The notes below the pieces were generated by a model that searched no databases, was not told the DNA's origin, and saw only the letters and a list, made by a program, of their open reading frames with translations. From contig QNGE01000432.1 in assembly GCA_008508345.1 (NCBI GenBank), positions 186,001-250,000 of the forward strand: DNA of 64,000 nt. Direction: 5' to 3'. The first letter of the stretch is position 1. Each line of letters starts with the position of its first letter. Positions 50,599 to 63,878 of this stretch are shown here, one piece after another. This DNA is from Paragonimus westermani. Lineage: Eukaryota; Platyhelminthes; Trematoda; Plagiorchiida; Troglotrematidae. A program made the translations under genes and the position numbers.

Positions 50599-50892
50599 AT
50601 GCGTCTTTTGCGTTTCTATCCGAAACCACTACCCCGTTTTGCACGTACAAAACGATCCGTTTCTGAAGTTCTTGCCGCCTTGGTAGCAAAGGAAATAGTG
50701 TGTCCCTTTGATCGAAACAATTCAGAGAGCCAAGTTGAAATGTTTTTCAAGAAAGTGCAAAACGGGTGGAATAGAATCATGGTTAAATACACTGCTGAGC
50801 CGCGTTTATGTGCATCTCGGCTTTGCACTCCACTAGCAGGTATCCAATGTCCAGAGTCAGGTGGTCTTCTTCCCTATGATTTAGCAGGATAG
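50599..50892 (+). CDS. Unnamed open frame
   Basis: The frame runs 97 codons, ATG to stop, about 290 bases after the previous one and on the same strand. It includes RFYPKPLPRFARTKRSVSEV, LAALVAKEIVCPFDRNN and ESQVEMFFKKVQNGWNRIM. It could be a second exon of the same locus, but the minus strand is also open over much of it. No family is recognised and no splice sites are convincing. Confidence 0.25.
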   Translation: MRLLRFYPKPLPRFARTKRSVSEVLAALVAKEIVCPFDRNNSESQVEMFFKKVQNGWNRIMVKYTAEPRLCASRLCTPLAGIQCPESGGLLPYDLAG

Positions 50893-51499
50893 GAATCGAT
50901 AGTGGACATGTTACCGTTATACACATGCTGTAGAAACTTGAGTTTGATAACTTCGAGCGCATATTTTTTACTTACTGAGGCATTTCTAGTCCTCACCTTT
51001 TAGCATGGTACCACACGGCGAGTTAGTGGAATATTTTACAGGTACGAATTCAGGAACAACAGGCAAGACAGTCTCGGTTATCACTTTCGGCTTCCCTGTT
51101 TTGACAGTCTCCAGGTGAACCCATTTATTTCGTCTGATTGCTTCCAGCATATTTTTTTAAGATAACTCGATGACCTCAATCCTCACTGTTGCAAACAGGG
51201 AAATCGTAACTTTCCTTCAATCCTGAAGCTTATACGTTTGAACATTGCGTGAAACTATCAAGGTTAACTTGATAACCCATTAATTCGAGAAATATCCTGA
51301 CAATATCTGGAGTAATCTGGGCTCTGTGTGGCAAAGATTTTCGTACCACGCAACGTAAAAAATGGATATCTTCGACTCACATTTGACTGAAGATACAAAG
51401 AAAATGGTGTTCACGAATATAATTAACAGGTAACCACTACGTCTTCTATAAATGTTTACTGCTTACCAGCGGAAATGGTTGGGTATTCGTATATGGTTG

Positions 51500-51620
51500 T
51501 ACAGTTCTGTTTTACATGAGGACACTGGCACAATGGTCAGAAATGTTGTGTAGTGGGAGTGAAGTCGAATTTTATATCAAGTTTTTGCCATGGAATTTCA
51601 TCGCCAATCACTCATAACAA
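51500..51620 (+). mobile_element. tRNA-derived SINE-like repeat, copy I (5' part)
   Basis: The head is GTTCTGTTTTACATGAGG, followed by a consensus-quality A box (TGGCACAATGG, 51527-51537) and, about 30 bases on, a weak B-box-like GTCGAATTTT. Head and A box align with copies A to D. The body after about 51600 does not obviously match, so only the 5' part is claimed. Confidence 0.45.
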
Positions 51621-54600
51621 GAAGAAACTTCGAGACTAATGTTCCACTTTACAAGGAATCACCTGGAAAGTCCTTATGAGCACAAAAGCTCTGATAATAC
51701 TTGACTGAAGTTCAGCCTCAAACTTAAGGTTCATCCTAAAAGTCGTATAGTTTTGCAATATTTCTACAGTGAGATAAGAAGCTTCTGTTAGCTAACAGAG
51801 GGATTCATGTCAACAAACCGCTAGCCGGCCAATGGCTAATAACCCCATAACTATTCTTTTCTGCCACTAAGTTAAAGCACAGGGCACTGTTGCAAATGCG
51901 AATAGTAGCTATTATATTAAGCACATGTTCCTTAGCAAACTGTGGGAGTAGTGATCAATTTTGCTGGCCAATCTTAGACAACTGGCTTGTGCCTGCTTGT
52001 TCCAAATAAGCTTGCTCAACCCACAGACTTTGGAATCTAATATTTCCAACTAGCTGAATGTAAACGTGAGTTAAGGCGGTATCAAATGTGATATTTATAA
52101 TCAATAAACCAAACGGATTACCGTTTATTGGTGGATCGAATGAAGTGTCACTGCTTGAAAAGTACTGTGAACGAAACATCACACGATGATTCATGTCACT
52201 TGTACACCGTTCCGGCAAAATCAACTCAAAATAGACTGAACTTATTCGTTTTCAAATATTCCTTGCATGACGGCTTAAGACATGACATGTCATCAAGCCA
52301 GCCTGCGAAATCTCATTTGTGGGACAACGGCTACAAGTGGAATGACTTCTAAGCTGATAAGTCAGTTGTGGGTGTTGATGGCCGACCACTCAGTGTGACA
52401 TCGTGGACGTTTATCTGTTGTGAATAATGGCGATTGAGCTTTCATATCGTTTCGCGAACAAATAACGTCAACTGTGAACGAATGTTATTTCTCATCAGTT
52501 CTTTTCTTCTGTGAGAAAAACAGCAACCCGTGATACCATTTGCCTCACTCGTAGCTGGAGTTAGTTCGTACATGTAAGTTTTTCTCTCTGGCAGTTAACT
52601 GACAGATACGCGCGTCCTGTGATGACGATTTAAAACACGTGAGCATTTTTTGTTTACCCAACGGCTCAATGGAATTACGTAATTTAATAATGGTTCTCTT
52701 TTCAGTATTATTTTATTGCTCCTTAGTTCAAAGCATCTAATTGCGGATCTTGTTGTAACTGGTCTGTTTACCTTTTTACCAGTGCGGATTAGTTAAGTTG
52801 TGCTCATCAGTCGGAATGAATGAGTTCAGCACAGAATTGAAAAAGTATGCAAGCGGTATCACTTTACGTCGAACGTTATTAGTTAACAACATAATGAAGG
52901 TTAATGCTATCGGTAATCTTTTTGACAAAAAAAACAAACTGAACAAAAGATGAATGGATTTTTTCCAGCTGGACTGAAACGCAAGTGGCAGCAGCAGATA
53001 CTATATTCTGTGACCCAAGATGTAACATATACTCACTTCCATTTTATTAATTCAAAGCTTATTAATGAACATTTTCTTTCATGTTGTTCTCAACAGTAAC
53101 TGCAAAAAATACATAAGTTCGCTTCGGTCGAGTGGTACAATAGCAACTACACATCAAAACTAATAGTGGCCAAGACTTGTATTTAGAAATTATGCACTCA
53201 ACCATTTATTTCACAGTCAGTGCAAAAATTTTGATTTTTAATCTTTTACTATACGGTTTACGACAAGCTGCACATATGGCACTTTATATTACCGCGTATA
53301 GCACAGTCATTTTTAGTACATCTTTCCATATTCAGAAAATAGCCAAGCACAACGAACTTCATATGTTTCCAAACAAATCATGATTCTACTAAGGGACACG
53401 ATAAATGCGTGAATTGTTCAGGTTGTGCACTTTATTTCGAACGACAGCACACTTACACTAGGCCAGATTACCACAGGACAGACAAGCTGAGAAATATTGG
53501 GCAATGATAAGCACATATATACACATGTATATACAGAGATGTAAGTTTGTCACCAACTACAAACTGCTTCAGCATCCTGAGTTACCACTACAACAGTATG
53601 AACCGTTTATCAACACAATGAAAGTGGCTAACACGTTTAGTTTACGGTATACAATAATTTACTTTGTGACACGATACAGGCCACTGAATGCACAGCTGAC
53701 CTCTCAATTTTCATCTGCATGGTGCAAGTACTGGACGGTCGAAATGAGTGAAACTTGTGGAGTTATGGAAACGCCTCAGGTTTTTGGTTATCCGTTTACA
53801 CAGAGATTGACCGATACTGCGTAAACTTCATTGATTATAACCAAGTAGCATTATGTCATGTAATTTCATTGCTTCGTTTTCACTTAGTCGGTTACGCTGG
53901 TAGTTTCTGTTGCCTGTTTATATAAACTGAGTTGCTTACTGTGGTCTATCTTTCCATCATCGGTGTAACACTGTTGTTGATCAGAACCGGCCCTGACTAA
54001 ATGGCGTTACAGCTGGAATATTGTTGTCAACGTGATGACCGAAGAACTTCCTAATAAGTTGTTTCTACGGTAACCATGTAAATTGCATGATATCAGAGTC
54101 GTGGTAGTGAACTTTTATTCAACAAAGCATTGTCTTCCGGAATACTATGCTAAACGAGAAATCCACTAAGTAATACTGAATAAATTCATATATTTTTCAC
54201 TGAGCTGAACAGGAATTGTGGCTTTGCGATTCGTGTGAAATTACTGTTAATCTACAAAGCTTACGGGACCCACAACTCGGGTGAGGCTATTTAATGTCTC
54301 AGTAACAGTAGTTCGTTAAATGTAGCATACAGTATCACAACAAAGTACTTAAAACACAAGTAACCATGGAAATGATTAAAATTTCTATCCCCCTTTGACA
54401 TGAATCAGTGTTTCGAAGAGCGCATGTTCTCATTGTTCCCGTGAGATTGTACTGCATTACTTCCGCTGACCTTCGCCCTCATGAGAATTAAGCAAATTGG
54501 ACTAGCAACATCAACATTCTAACCAACAACCTTCATGACTGTAATTTGGCATACTGGACACACGTTGATTTGTGAGTAAAACACGCTATTACTTGATAGG

Positions 54601-56969
54601 AATACGAGTAGAAATCAGACCTCGATTTGCTTGATTTACCCTTAGTATATTTCCAAGTGCTACATAATCTATGTAGGAGAGTCTGCTAATTTATGAGTAC
54701 TGGCCAGCGAACGGGAATGGCATCCAACACTGATGCGTCTCATCACGCCCACTGCAAAAGACCATTTTCATCACGACAGTCTGCCTGCAAGTAAGTATAG
54801 ACTGAAACCTAAACCTGCTGATCTAAACCCGCCTAAACTTTACACCATGAGTTTAAGGCGAAGTTAATTAGTTAGCCATCGTATGACGTAATAAAGTGCT
54901 GTGACGATTATTATAGTCTGACGGACTCACGTCTTCACGCGTACGCACTGTATAGAGTATAAATTTCCATGATTTGTCATGCGTACGTTTTCCCCCCAGT
55001 AATTCAGAGCACAGAGCTGCTGAAATGCGAAGGACCTCAGTATTCCCAACAGAATGATGAACAGCGCACAGCGCTAGTAGTGAAAATGCAAAACTCACCA
55101 GCGAAAGATTCTGAATAGTTGTCATCATCAGAGGAAACCAGCGGCATTAATTTGGCTTATGCAGGGCACAGTAGTAAACAAAATGTGTACGAAAACATCT
55201 GAAACTAAATCGGCTCATTGCAAACTAAATAAGTTTACTTATGTTCCAGTATGAGTGGGCAACTCATACTTCTAACCTTAATCATGTCTGTGTACATCGG
55301 AAAACCGAAAACTTACCGAAGCAGAATCGTGTTCGAAATATCAAATCGATGTGGAAAAACTCAATTCGTTACTGTCCGCACAGACAGTGCCGAGGTGACC
55401 TAACATTCTTATCGCTTCTGTACTCAATAAACCCCTTATCGCATCGTTTCACAGTAGTACCTCGCCAACTCACCCCTCCGTTGGAAGTGACTTGCTCAAA
55501 AAACTGAAAGCTGAAGGAGTGATCCGGTCGTAGCTCTCATAGCTCGTCAGTGACCTCAGCATACACACGTGCATTGCTTGATGGATTGTCCTGAATTCAT
55601 GGTCAATTTCCTAGCCGACTCAAAACTAGGCATGCAACGACGATGAATAATGCGTCTCAAAGAATTCGCTTTGGTTCACAAATTACCATAAAGAGCCTGA
55701 AAGCAGACAATTTTTTTCGGTCATGCCAAATTTTCCGCTATCGTGCAACCATTGAAAGCCAACTGTTGTAAACCATCATTGTGTTCACGAAGAATCCCGA
55801 AAATTCTTCTTGGTTAATTGCACGGATCGTTGGATTCATCACCCGCAAGTGACATCGTTGAGTGTATAAAAAAACTGCTTACCGAACTGAACGAACTTAG
55901 CAATATTTTATCATATCCTCTTTCACAGCAACCTTGGTTTATTCATAAGGTCAGTTGAATCAATCCAGAAACTGGCCAGCAGCTATTTTTAAATTGCATC
56001 GTATCAATGTAAATGTCCAGGTCGCCCATGAATAAGGGGATATCTTTGTCCTCTCGAATCTGACTAAAGATGGAAGTGCTGAAGCGCCTGTCAACGAATT
56101 GTTGCAATCAAAAACCGACCGGCTGCGGAGTCACTGTTTTAGCTACCCCTCCAGGTTCTTCTACATACTGCTAATTGTATCAGATCAAATATATCAAAAA
56201 ACTAACCGGAGTTTGTCAGCAAACCACCAACCCAATTGCCCAAGACGATATATCCAGCAAAGTTCTCATATTTGCTTGCAATACCCATATTAAAATTTAT
56301 TTGCCACCCGTGCATTGACAAGTGATAAGTGCTGACCAGATTTCGCAAATTAAGAGAGGATAGATTTGTAAGGCTGTTTATCATTAGCTAAACTGAATTG
56401 GTTGGTGTTCACATGTGTTGTTATTGATGAACAAATGAAACTTCGCTTAAAATGTCTGTGGCGAAATATTTCTGTCAGGTAAATGGAAATGAATAGGCCA
56501 CAAGTTTCAGTACTGAGCAAAACCTAGCAATAAACAAAGTTTGCTAACCATCCGTAGCTTACAGTCAAAATTTTCATACTTAGCTTTGATGGAAGTGTCA
56601 CTGTTTTGTCGTGGCCACCAAAATGTATGATCTGATCAGAATAGGTGCAGTGAACCCATATAGTAGTTATGATGGGCCAACTTTCCATTCTATTGTGCTT
56701 TCATCAACAGAAATATGTTTCAGTTACACCACATCACGTGATGCTTCTTGATATTTCTATTGCACGAAATCGGTAGGTAGATTAATGTATGCTGAACTCT
56801 GTACAGATGGTGGCTGTGTAATTCTACTAGTCCGAGACTAGAGGGAATGACTGAGAGTATAGACTTCTAAGTACATATGTTGGGCACGATCTATCATATT
56901 ATTCTCCGAGTGGGGTTGAGCGTCACGGCGAGCTATAATGGTTCCCATAAACAAACAAAATTCATAATT

Positions 56970-56982
56970 GTCATCATCATCA
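56970..56982. repeat. (TCA)n microsatellite
   Basis: Four TCA units. Confidence 0.8.
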
Positions 56983-58190
56983 CATAGTTGTCTGTTCGAC
57001 ACATTCGTGCAACCTTTATCTCCTATTGTTTTTTCAGTGTTTAATTCCTCGTGTATGTCACACCGATTTCTATTGTTTCTTAAGTGGTATTTTCGTTTCA
57101 GTATCGGAAGCAACAAGCTTACAATTTCCCATCAATGCACGGTTATTCATGGTTTAGGTTATGGTACTTTTTGCAACTGAGAAAAACGAACTATACCAGA
57201 TTCACCGATGGGCTTCACAGATGAGCAGTGGGTGTGGAAACAGTTAGCCTATCAGCTATAAATCCACACATTATGACATATCAATTGTTTGCTGAATAAT
57301 GAATGCCTTGTCCGTATCAGTGGTACTTGGATACATATTCGGGTGTTGTTTTGCTCATTACATCCAAAATAGGCTGGTCAGTGAGTAGTCCACTTATGCA
57401 GTTAATGTAGTTCTAGCAACTGGACAATTGCACAAACGACCTCACTCGGACGGACAGGAAATGCGCGGTTTCATTTTCAATGATAAAACTTGAGTTGATT
57501 TTCCTTTCATGTGAAGAGGGAACCGATCTTCACAACTTCACAACTGTTACCATTGTAAACCTAATTACCCCGTCGTTTGTCCTATGTTACCTTGTGGGTT
57601 TATGGCGATAACATTTTGAGACGAACAATCGAATCACTTATTCAAATAGGCAACGCAGCTTATCACGCAACTTATGTGTGAAATGACTATTTTCGACAGG
57701 TACCTTTAGGAATAGAGGCCGTTGAAGGGAACTTTGCCATAGAAATTTGGTTATTGAATTTAACGATTATCAGCAAGACATTTAGTTCAATGATTTGAAC
57801 TTCAATGGTTACAGTTAATTAGTTGTGCCTTTCCGATGTCGAATCGTTGTGATAATATTCTTTACAAATTTTTTGATTAAGCTATCTTCCCAATGGAATG
57901 AGGAGTAATTAAGTTAGTCTGCCAAAAACTCCTTTCATGTTGAAACCGTTCAAGCTGAAATTGGGATATTACGTTACTACTTTAGAGCGAATTTACACGG
58001 TGGAATTAAAAGGAATAAAACTTGTTGCTAATAACAAGCGTTGCACTCAATCGATTGCTTAATAAACCCATAACAGAAATTCGTTCAAAGCTCCACACTT
58101 TCCACGTTTCGCAGGTCATAAATAACTGACGATGAGGCCAACCAGATCGAAACCGTGTTAAACTCTGTCAGCTCAAAGTGCTACCACAAC

Positions 58191-58210
58191 TATTATAATT
58201 ATTATTATTA
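58191..58210. repeat. (TTA)n microsatellite
   Basis: Imperfect TTA units followed by an A tract. Confidence 0.8.
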
Positions 58211-58667
58211 AAAAACCATACTCGATGCGGTTTGTCTGTTCCAGATAAGTGTCCAATTGAACTTTCTAGTGAACGTTGATTAATTTAATTGGGAAACTTC
58301 GGAACACGCGCGAGTAGTTGGCAATGCACCTCTCTGACACTATGTGTAGGTTTGTCGTTTCTTCAATACAGCTCAGTCAGGTAGATTAATTAAATATGTT
58401 GACGAATTGATGAAAGGATTTCTGAACAACGAATTGAATGTGGATAATTTAGACGACAGTGTTCTTCTCTTTGGGTATGTCTAACTAAGCGTTTGTAAAA
58501 TGTTTCAGAAAATTACAGCTTGGCAACTTCAACCGAGGCCATGGAGGTTAAACTGTTAGCGATAATCCGACACCTCAGGAGGATCACAGATAAGTTTACT
58601 TATTAGAGCTGGACAGTGTTAAACACAGATACGATAGTTCAAACACACCGGATATTCATAATACTGG

Positions 58668-58745
58668 TGGCTGATCGGATAAGAGCGTTAACTCTTAACG
58701 CTAAGGATTGCGCGTTCGGTTCTCCGTACTAACTGTCTCTGCTAG
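58668..58745 (+). repeat. tRNA-like relic, probably a SINE head of another family
   Basis: There is an A-box match (TGGCTGATCGGATAAGAGCG, from 58671), an anticodon-arm-like perfect inverted repeat AGCGTTAA-CTC-TTAACGCT, and a B-box-like GCGTTCGGTTCTCC at the usual spacing. The GACTCTTAA-like loop recalls a lysine (CTT) tRNA. Acceptor and D stems do not pair, so it is not a working tRNA. The downstream sequence differs from the 200-bp family, so it is treated separately. Confidence 0.5.
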
Positions 58746-60740
58746 TTAGAACAAGGGAGAGACCGGTAACGGAGTGTCAATTTGAGGGCAAGTACTACGA
58801 TTCGGACTCCTCTCGTTTATTTTAGCATTTAAATGGAGTTCACTTTGCATAGCAGGCTCAACCTAATAACGGCCCTCTGCCCTCCAAGTAGTGTCTAAGT
58901 AACACTTCGACATCCACATTTTTGAATTACAGAGCGGCATTGTTATGTGTAAAATGATCGTGCTACACCACAGATCCCCGAAAACACAAGAGAGAATATA
59001 CGAGCATATAACTATTTTATCTCGATCCAATTGAAGCAAATAATGATAGATAGGCGTAAACCGATTCGAAGATGTTAATGTACACTGAAATATGTCTGGC
59101 ACTTCAAAATATTTAAGATTAAAGAATAAAACACTGAAGAACAGTTTACCTATCCAGAATCAGATGTGCTACTGCAAAACTGGAAACATACTGTTCTTTG
59201 TTGAACTAAACTGTGTTTATAAGACGATATCTGATCCTTTGGTCTTGTCTTGTCACCCAAACAGATTGCAGAAAAGTGTGGTCATTGTGTAATGAATATT
59301 TTAAGGGCTTGGACCTGGAGATAGGTTTACTTTCTCTCAGAGAAAGTCCTTGAAATGTCGTTTACACCATTCACCCCCTGATATGACGATGCCCAATGAA
59401 CTCCGAAATCCATCACCCAAATTTTTGGGGTGTTATGATAATGACCTCAGCTTTGTATGTACTCCCAATATACACCGTTTTTTCTGGTGTCTTAAATGTC
59501 AAAAAGAAGTGCCTGTAATTATCATTGTATTTTGTCACCGGTGCACTTTACGGTTGAACGGCAAACGCTCAAACCTTGCCAGAATTTGGTAAATGGCTGG
59601 TAACCTAACTATAAAGTCACAGTGATTGTCCACTTCCTTGTCATTTAGCGCAAACCACTCACTGTAATCAGCAATCATCTGCGTGTCCAAAACGAGAATC
59701 TTGCTCAGGCTTCAAACGAACTACAAGAAAACTTGTCTATATATGTAAAACATCATTGGATAACTGATTGTTAGTTCACCTAAGATTTCCAATTCTCAGA
59801 TAATTAACGCGGCTGCCAAATTCCACGAAAGTCAGTGATGACAAAATGAAATTGAAAGACAGTAGCTACTTAGATTTGGAGATTGTAAACGTGATTGTTG
59901 TGATAGGACCACAACTTGGAAACACAGTCGATAAATGAGCCACGTATTTAGGTAGCATTTGCATCGGTTCTTACATTAGTTGTTGTAGGTTTTTCGTGGA
60001 AAATGTTAACGTAGGTTAACGTGGCAAATGCAAAACAATGTGTTTTATACCAACTGATCAGCACCGACAAAGCGCTGTGTAAGTTGCTAGAAGTCACTGG
60101 TTCTGAGAATCACGTCAACCGCACAGATCATCAGAGGCATTTTTGTTTAAAGTGGCTGATATGAGAAAAATGGGTTCTGCTCAGAAAAGCAAGATACACA
60201 CCAGTGAGCGCACAATTTGAAATTCATTAGTAGAGTGAGGTGTAAATAAAATATAGGCAAATAATATATGTCTACAGAATGAAGGATGGGTTCTTTCTTA
60301 TTGAAACAGTCAACTATACCCCTTTAATCTATAAATCGGAAAATAGCTTCATTGTTTTTCCTGACAAGACTGGCCGAAGCGCCGAAGGTGGTGTGTGTCT
60401 GACGGTCGGCAAGTTTGTAGTTATAACCTGTGATACCGAATGTGGAAGAATTTCTCCTCCAATCATCTGACTTTACTGGTTTACAGACAATCCGCAGAAG
60501 CCGATGAGCCCAGCTCAACTCTAAGTTCCATCCAGTGAAATCACCCGTGTGAACCAATAATCCTCCCCATAAGAATATATCAGATGGTCTGAACGTTAAT
60601 AATAAAAGTCGATGAAGATTATTATGTTAGGCCAAGTAACTCGGTAGGACAATGGAAATCAGTGCACATGCTTTACATGCTTCTCACTGAAGACGATCTG
60701 CATTAGTTGACTGGCAGGGCATGTCCCATCCGCGTGTCAG

Positions 60741-60952
60741 AACGCACTCGTGCGTTATATGAGCGCAGTGGCACAGTGGTGAACGTGGTTGTTTCAAGAA
60801 AGCATAGCAGGAATTAACTTCTTTACTTTAACAAAGATAAGCATCATTGGCGAGGTCTAACTGAAGCGAAACCAGAGTCTAATGCTTTTTTCAGAAGTGG
60901 GATGACTGAAGTGTCATTGCCAATAAAACAGCTGCGACCAGTTTTGAGTGAC
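60741..60952 (+). mobile_element. tRNA-derived SINE-like repeat, copy A
   Basis: The head is ACTCGTGCGTTATATGAG, followed by a near-consensus A box (GTGGCACAGTGG, 60769-60780) and GAACGTGGTTGTTTCAAG. The body has AAGCGAAACCAGAGTCTAAT, GCTTTTTTCAGAAGTGGGAT and GACTGAAGTGTCATTG. The tail is ATAAAACAGCTGCGACCAG followed by TTTTGAGTG. The tail matches the reversed copy at 11.6 kb almost base for base over the CTGCGACC segment. This is one of the fullest copies and a good seed for building the family consensus. Confidence 0.75.
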
Positions 60953-61121
60953 CATGAATTTCTATGGAAACCAGTCCTCTAGTGATCTTTACTACCAAAA
61001 AAACGCTACGGAATGTGTTGTAATAAACTGTGTGTCAACCACAGCTTTCTACGGTTCCTTCGTTCAGCTTGACTGTCTTAACGGACCCATTTCGAACAGG
61101 ACAGTTGTGATCAAAGTTCGC

Positions 61122-61255
61122 TGTTGAGAGATATCATCAATTCAACGAAATATCGTTACACTGTTGCATCATGAAAACACGGTCTGGAGTTCGAATTTCA
61201 GCTGTAGCGAAGATAAGCACTAGTGACAAGAACTAAGGGGACCAGTATTTTTCCC
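61122..61255 (+). mobile_element. tRNA-derived SINE-like repeat, copy H, with B box
   Basis: The copy contains TTACACTGTTGCATCATGAA, AACACGGTCTGGAGTTCGAA, TTTCAGCTGTAGCGAAGATA and AGCACTAGTGACAAGAAC. GAGTTCGAATTTC (61187-61199) is close to the pol III B box, which supports a tRNA origin for the family. It is followed by the family's CGGCTGTGGC..AGATAAGCACTGCTGACGAG-like block. The A box portion is degraded. It lies about 170 bp after copy A, in the same orientation. Confidence 0.55.
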
Positions 61256-62298
61256 TCCCAATCAGTTGCATTAAAACGATATTATTATACTTCAAAGAAC
61301 TACTGCTTTTTAGTGAACAGAAGGTATTTACTTCTGAGACGTGTGCTCATTATTGTTATTGAACTTCGGCCAGACTCTCATCCACTTGTTTCAAATTTAA
61401 ACAGATGAGTCAGTGATTTCTTGATGGTGGGACTTCCCAAATTTTGTCCGCGCTTCTGCAAATCCTGTTTACAACATAAACTTAGTAGTCCCCCAAAAGA
61501 ATTTCATCCTTTCTCAAACAAAATTTTCTATTCAACCAAAAAGTGAAATGAAACTTATAGAGTATTCAATCAGACGAAAGAACAGTGTGCCAAAACACAT
61601 AAAATTTAATAATTCGTTGAAAATATTTGTCAGAGTTACTGACTGGCCCAAAACCTACTTTAAATTAATAAAGTATCCAAGTACAGCCATAGAAAAAAGA
61701 AAATTTTCTGATTTCAATTACAAACTCAATGAGTATTTGTGAAATGAGACTGTCTGTGCGCAAATTAAACGTCACTTACACTTGATGGCAGCTATGACAT
61801 TCCCATGGACTACTTAGTCGACCCCTCTAGAAATGAAGCACCACAATCGAGTTGCTTATTTTTCACACACCAGCAAATGCACCCTACATATCAGTACTTC
61901 CTTTATAGACCACTGATATTGACCGGGCACAGAGTGTTTACCTGATGTGGGCTACTTATTCGTACAGATATTATGAACAACCACTTATCTTGACAAGGTG
62001 GTCAAAAAACGTAAAATGTGTGATCTACTAGTCAGCATCTCCTTGAGTCCGATGGCATACGTATGTGTAGTCAGGATGTAACCCAGACTAGCGGCAGGCT
62101 GGTTAGGTCATAACAACTGTGCATGCGTGGGTAGACGCCTTGCCCCGTCTTCAATACCGGATTGTGCTCCGCTGCCATGACAGCTGCAGCAGCAACACAA
62201 ACTACTCCGGACTCAAAAAGACAGCCGATGTGACAGACACAGAACGCATCAACAGGTTGCAGCATGCGTCTCTTTCTGCTATGAAAAAAAGGAATGTG

Positions 62299-62314
62299 AT
62301 ATATATATATATAT
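62299..62314. repeat. (AT)n microsatellite
   Basis: Eight AT units, preceded by a short A tract (62284-62290). Confidence 0.9.
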
Positions 62315-63870
62315 CCACTTAGTAACCCTTCTGGAGTGTGCGTTCACTGATTGAAGTGGACGAAGTTCGGTAGTTTGAGGCTGCTGGAACGATAATATTA
62401 AGTGCATCCAGTTGCACCCAACTTGAAATACGTTCACTGAGCTGTCTGTCCAATTATCGGCTAGTTCTCTCTATACAGAGTCCACCGCACCCGTTTGAAA
62501 AGTGTATATTACGTTGGTGTAATGTGAGTACCCTGACCGTTTATACTCGATGGTACGGGTAGTTCGTTGTTCGCTACACTGCCCGAAGTCTACCTCCGTA
62601 CCAATTACACAAAATGACTTGAGTCACTTTTTGTTTTTTCTGTTTGACAAGGACAGCCCACAATGGGCGCCTATTAAAAGCAGTGTCATTGAGCACCGTT
62701 GTAAAACGTTTAATAACCAGATTCGCATAAACGGTAATATATAGTGGATTTCCTTCTGCAAAATAAAGGACATTGACGTCCTCTCCACTGAACGATGAGT
62801 GCGCATCAGGTATCCCTTGTATCAGGTGGCAAAATCGGCCAATGCAAGCGTACTCAACGGTAAATATTGACGTCTCGTAGACTGATTATGCGAGCAAAGA
62901 ATCGTTTCTTTTTTAAATGAAATGTTTAAAAACGGCAGTTATTGCTAATTTCGGCTTGATTTTCACTTTGAAGTTTTTGGTGTGCTGAAAATATTTGTGT
63001 CGAATCCTGTTTGTAATAATTGATGACCACATTGTAGTCCATGCATATCTTATACAATGAGGTATCTTCTTTTGAAATAGCCTATTGAAGCCAACTGGAC
63101 GATTCTAACTAGATGTCATTGAAGGAGCCCAAGTAAATAAAGACAATGTATTCATCGGGCCTGATAGCGTAACGGGAATAGTCGTCTTGAACGGACATTC
63201 TGGCCATCGTTCGCAACACATGTGCTGAAAAGCAAATGTTTGCAGCAGTGAACTGGACAGACTGAACACCCAAACTCACAATGCGAGAGGGATGTTCAGG
63301 CCAACTACCTTTCCTGGAAAGATTTATACATATAAGGAACAATGCTTCTACCGTGTAATCAATACGATACCTTTTTTCGATGTATGCCAGCTGAAACGCC
63401 CATGTGAACGCGAAAGTTTCGATCATTTCTGTGTGGTTTTCAATTTATACCAACATTTATGTGCCGTTACCATTGACCCTGCACTAAGCACAGACAGCCA
63501 AGTATGCCTACCAACAAATCCCACAAAAAGTCTTCATAATCGATTTTGATCCCAGAGGATTTGCATGCCGGATTCTCATGTGTCATCTGAACAATCACTT
63601 CCCATAGGCTTTTAGTATCTCTCTTATTGTTTATCACACGTAACAAGTCGTTCGTTAGATATTCTGAACGCAACACCATAGTCCATCTTAGTTAATATGT
63701 TTTAGCTGATCACTCAAACTAGAATGTTCACAACGGAATACACACAGTTTAGCATGATTATACTGGTGCACTTCTGCTCGAAACTGGATGCGGTGTTTGA
63801 ATTCAGTGTATGCTTGACAAAAACCAGACAGAAAGTCATGAGTTCGGACATTCAGGATACTGGTTTACTT

Positions 63871-63878
63871 CCCCCCCC
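63871..63878. repeat. C8 homopolymer
   Basis: Eight C residues in a row, unusual for this base composition. Possible assembly weak point. Confidence 0.8.

Larger units (their letters stand above)
51621..58667. other. No recognised gene
   Basis: Frames at 51955-52224, 53504-53824, 54868-55128, 55241-55507 and 56838-57116 were read without recognition. Contains the (TCA)n and (TTA)n tracts listed separately. Confidence 0.45.

Noticed and set aside
55495..55527. LLKKLKAEGVI-like string resembling the start of a Gypsy/retrovirus-type RT
   Set aside because: A stop follows at once and none of the later RT motifs (DLSDAY, YxDD) is found downstream in any frame read.
58668..58745. Functional tRNA-Lys gene
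   Set aside because: Acceptor and D stems do not pair and the B box is interrupted.
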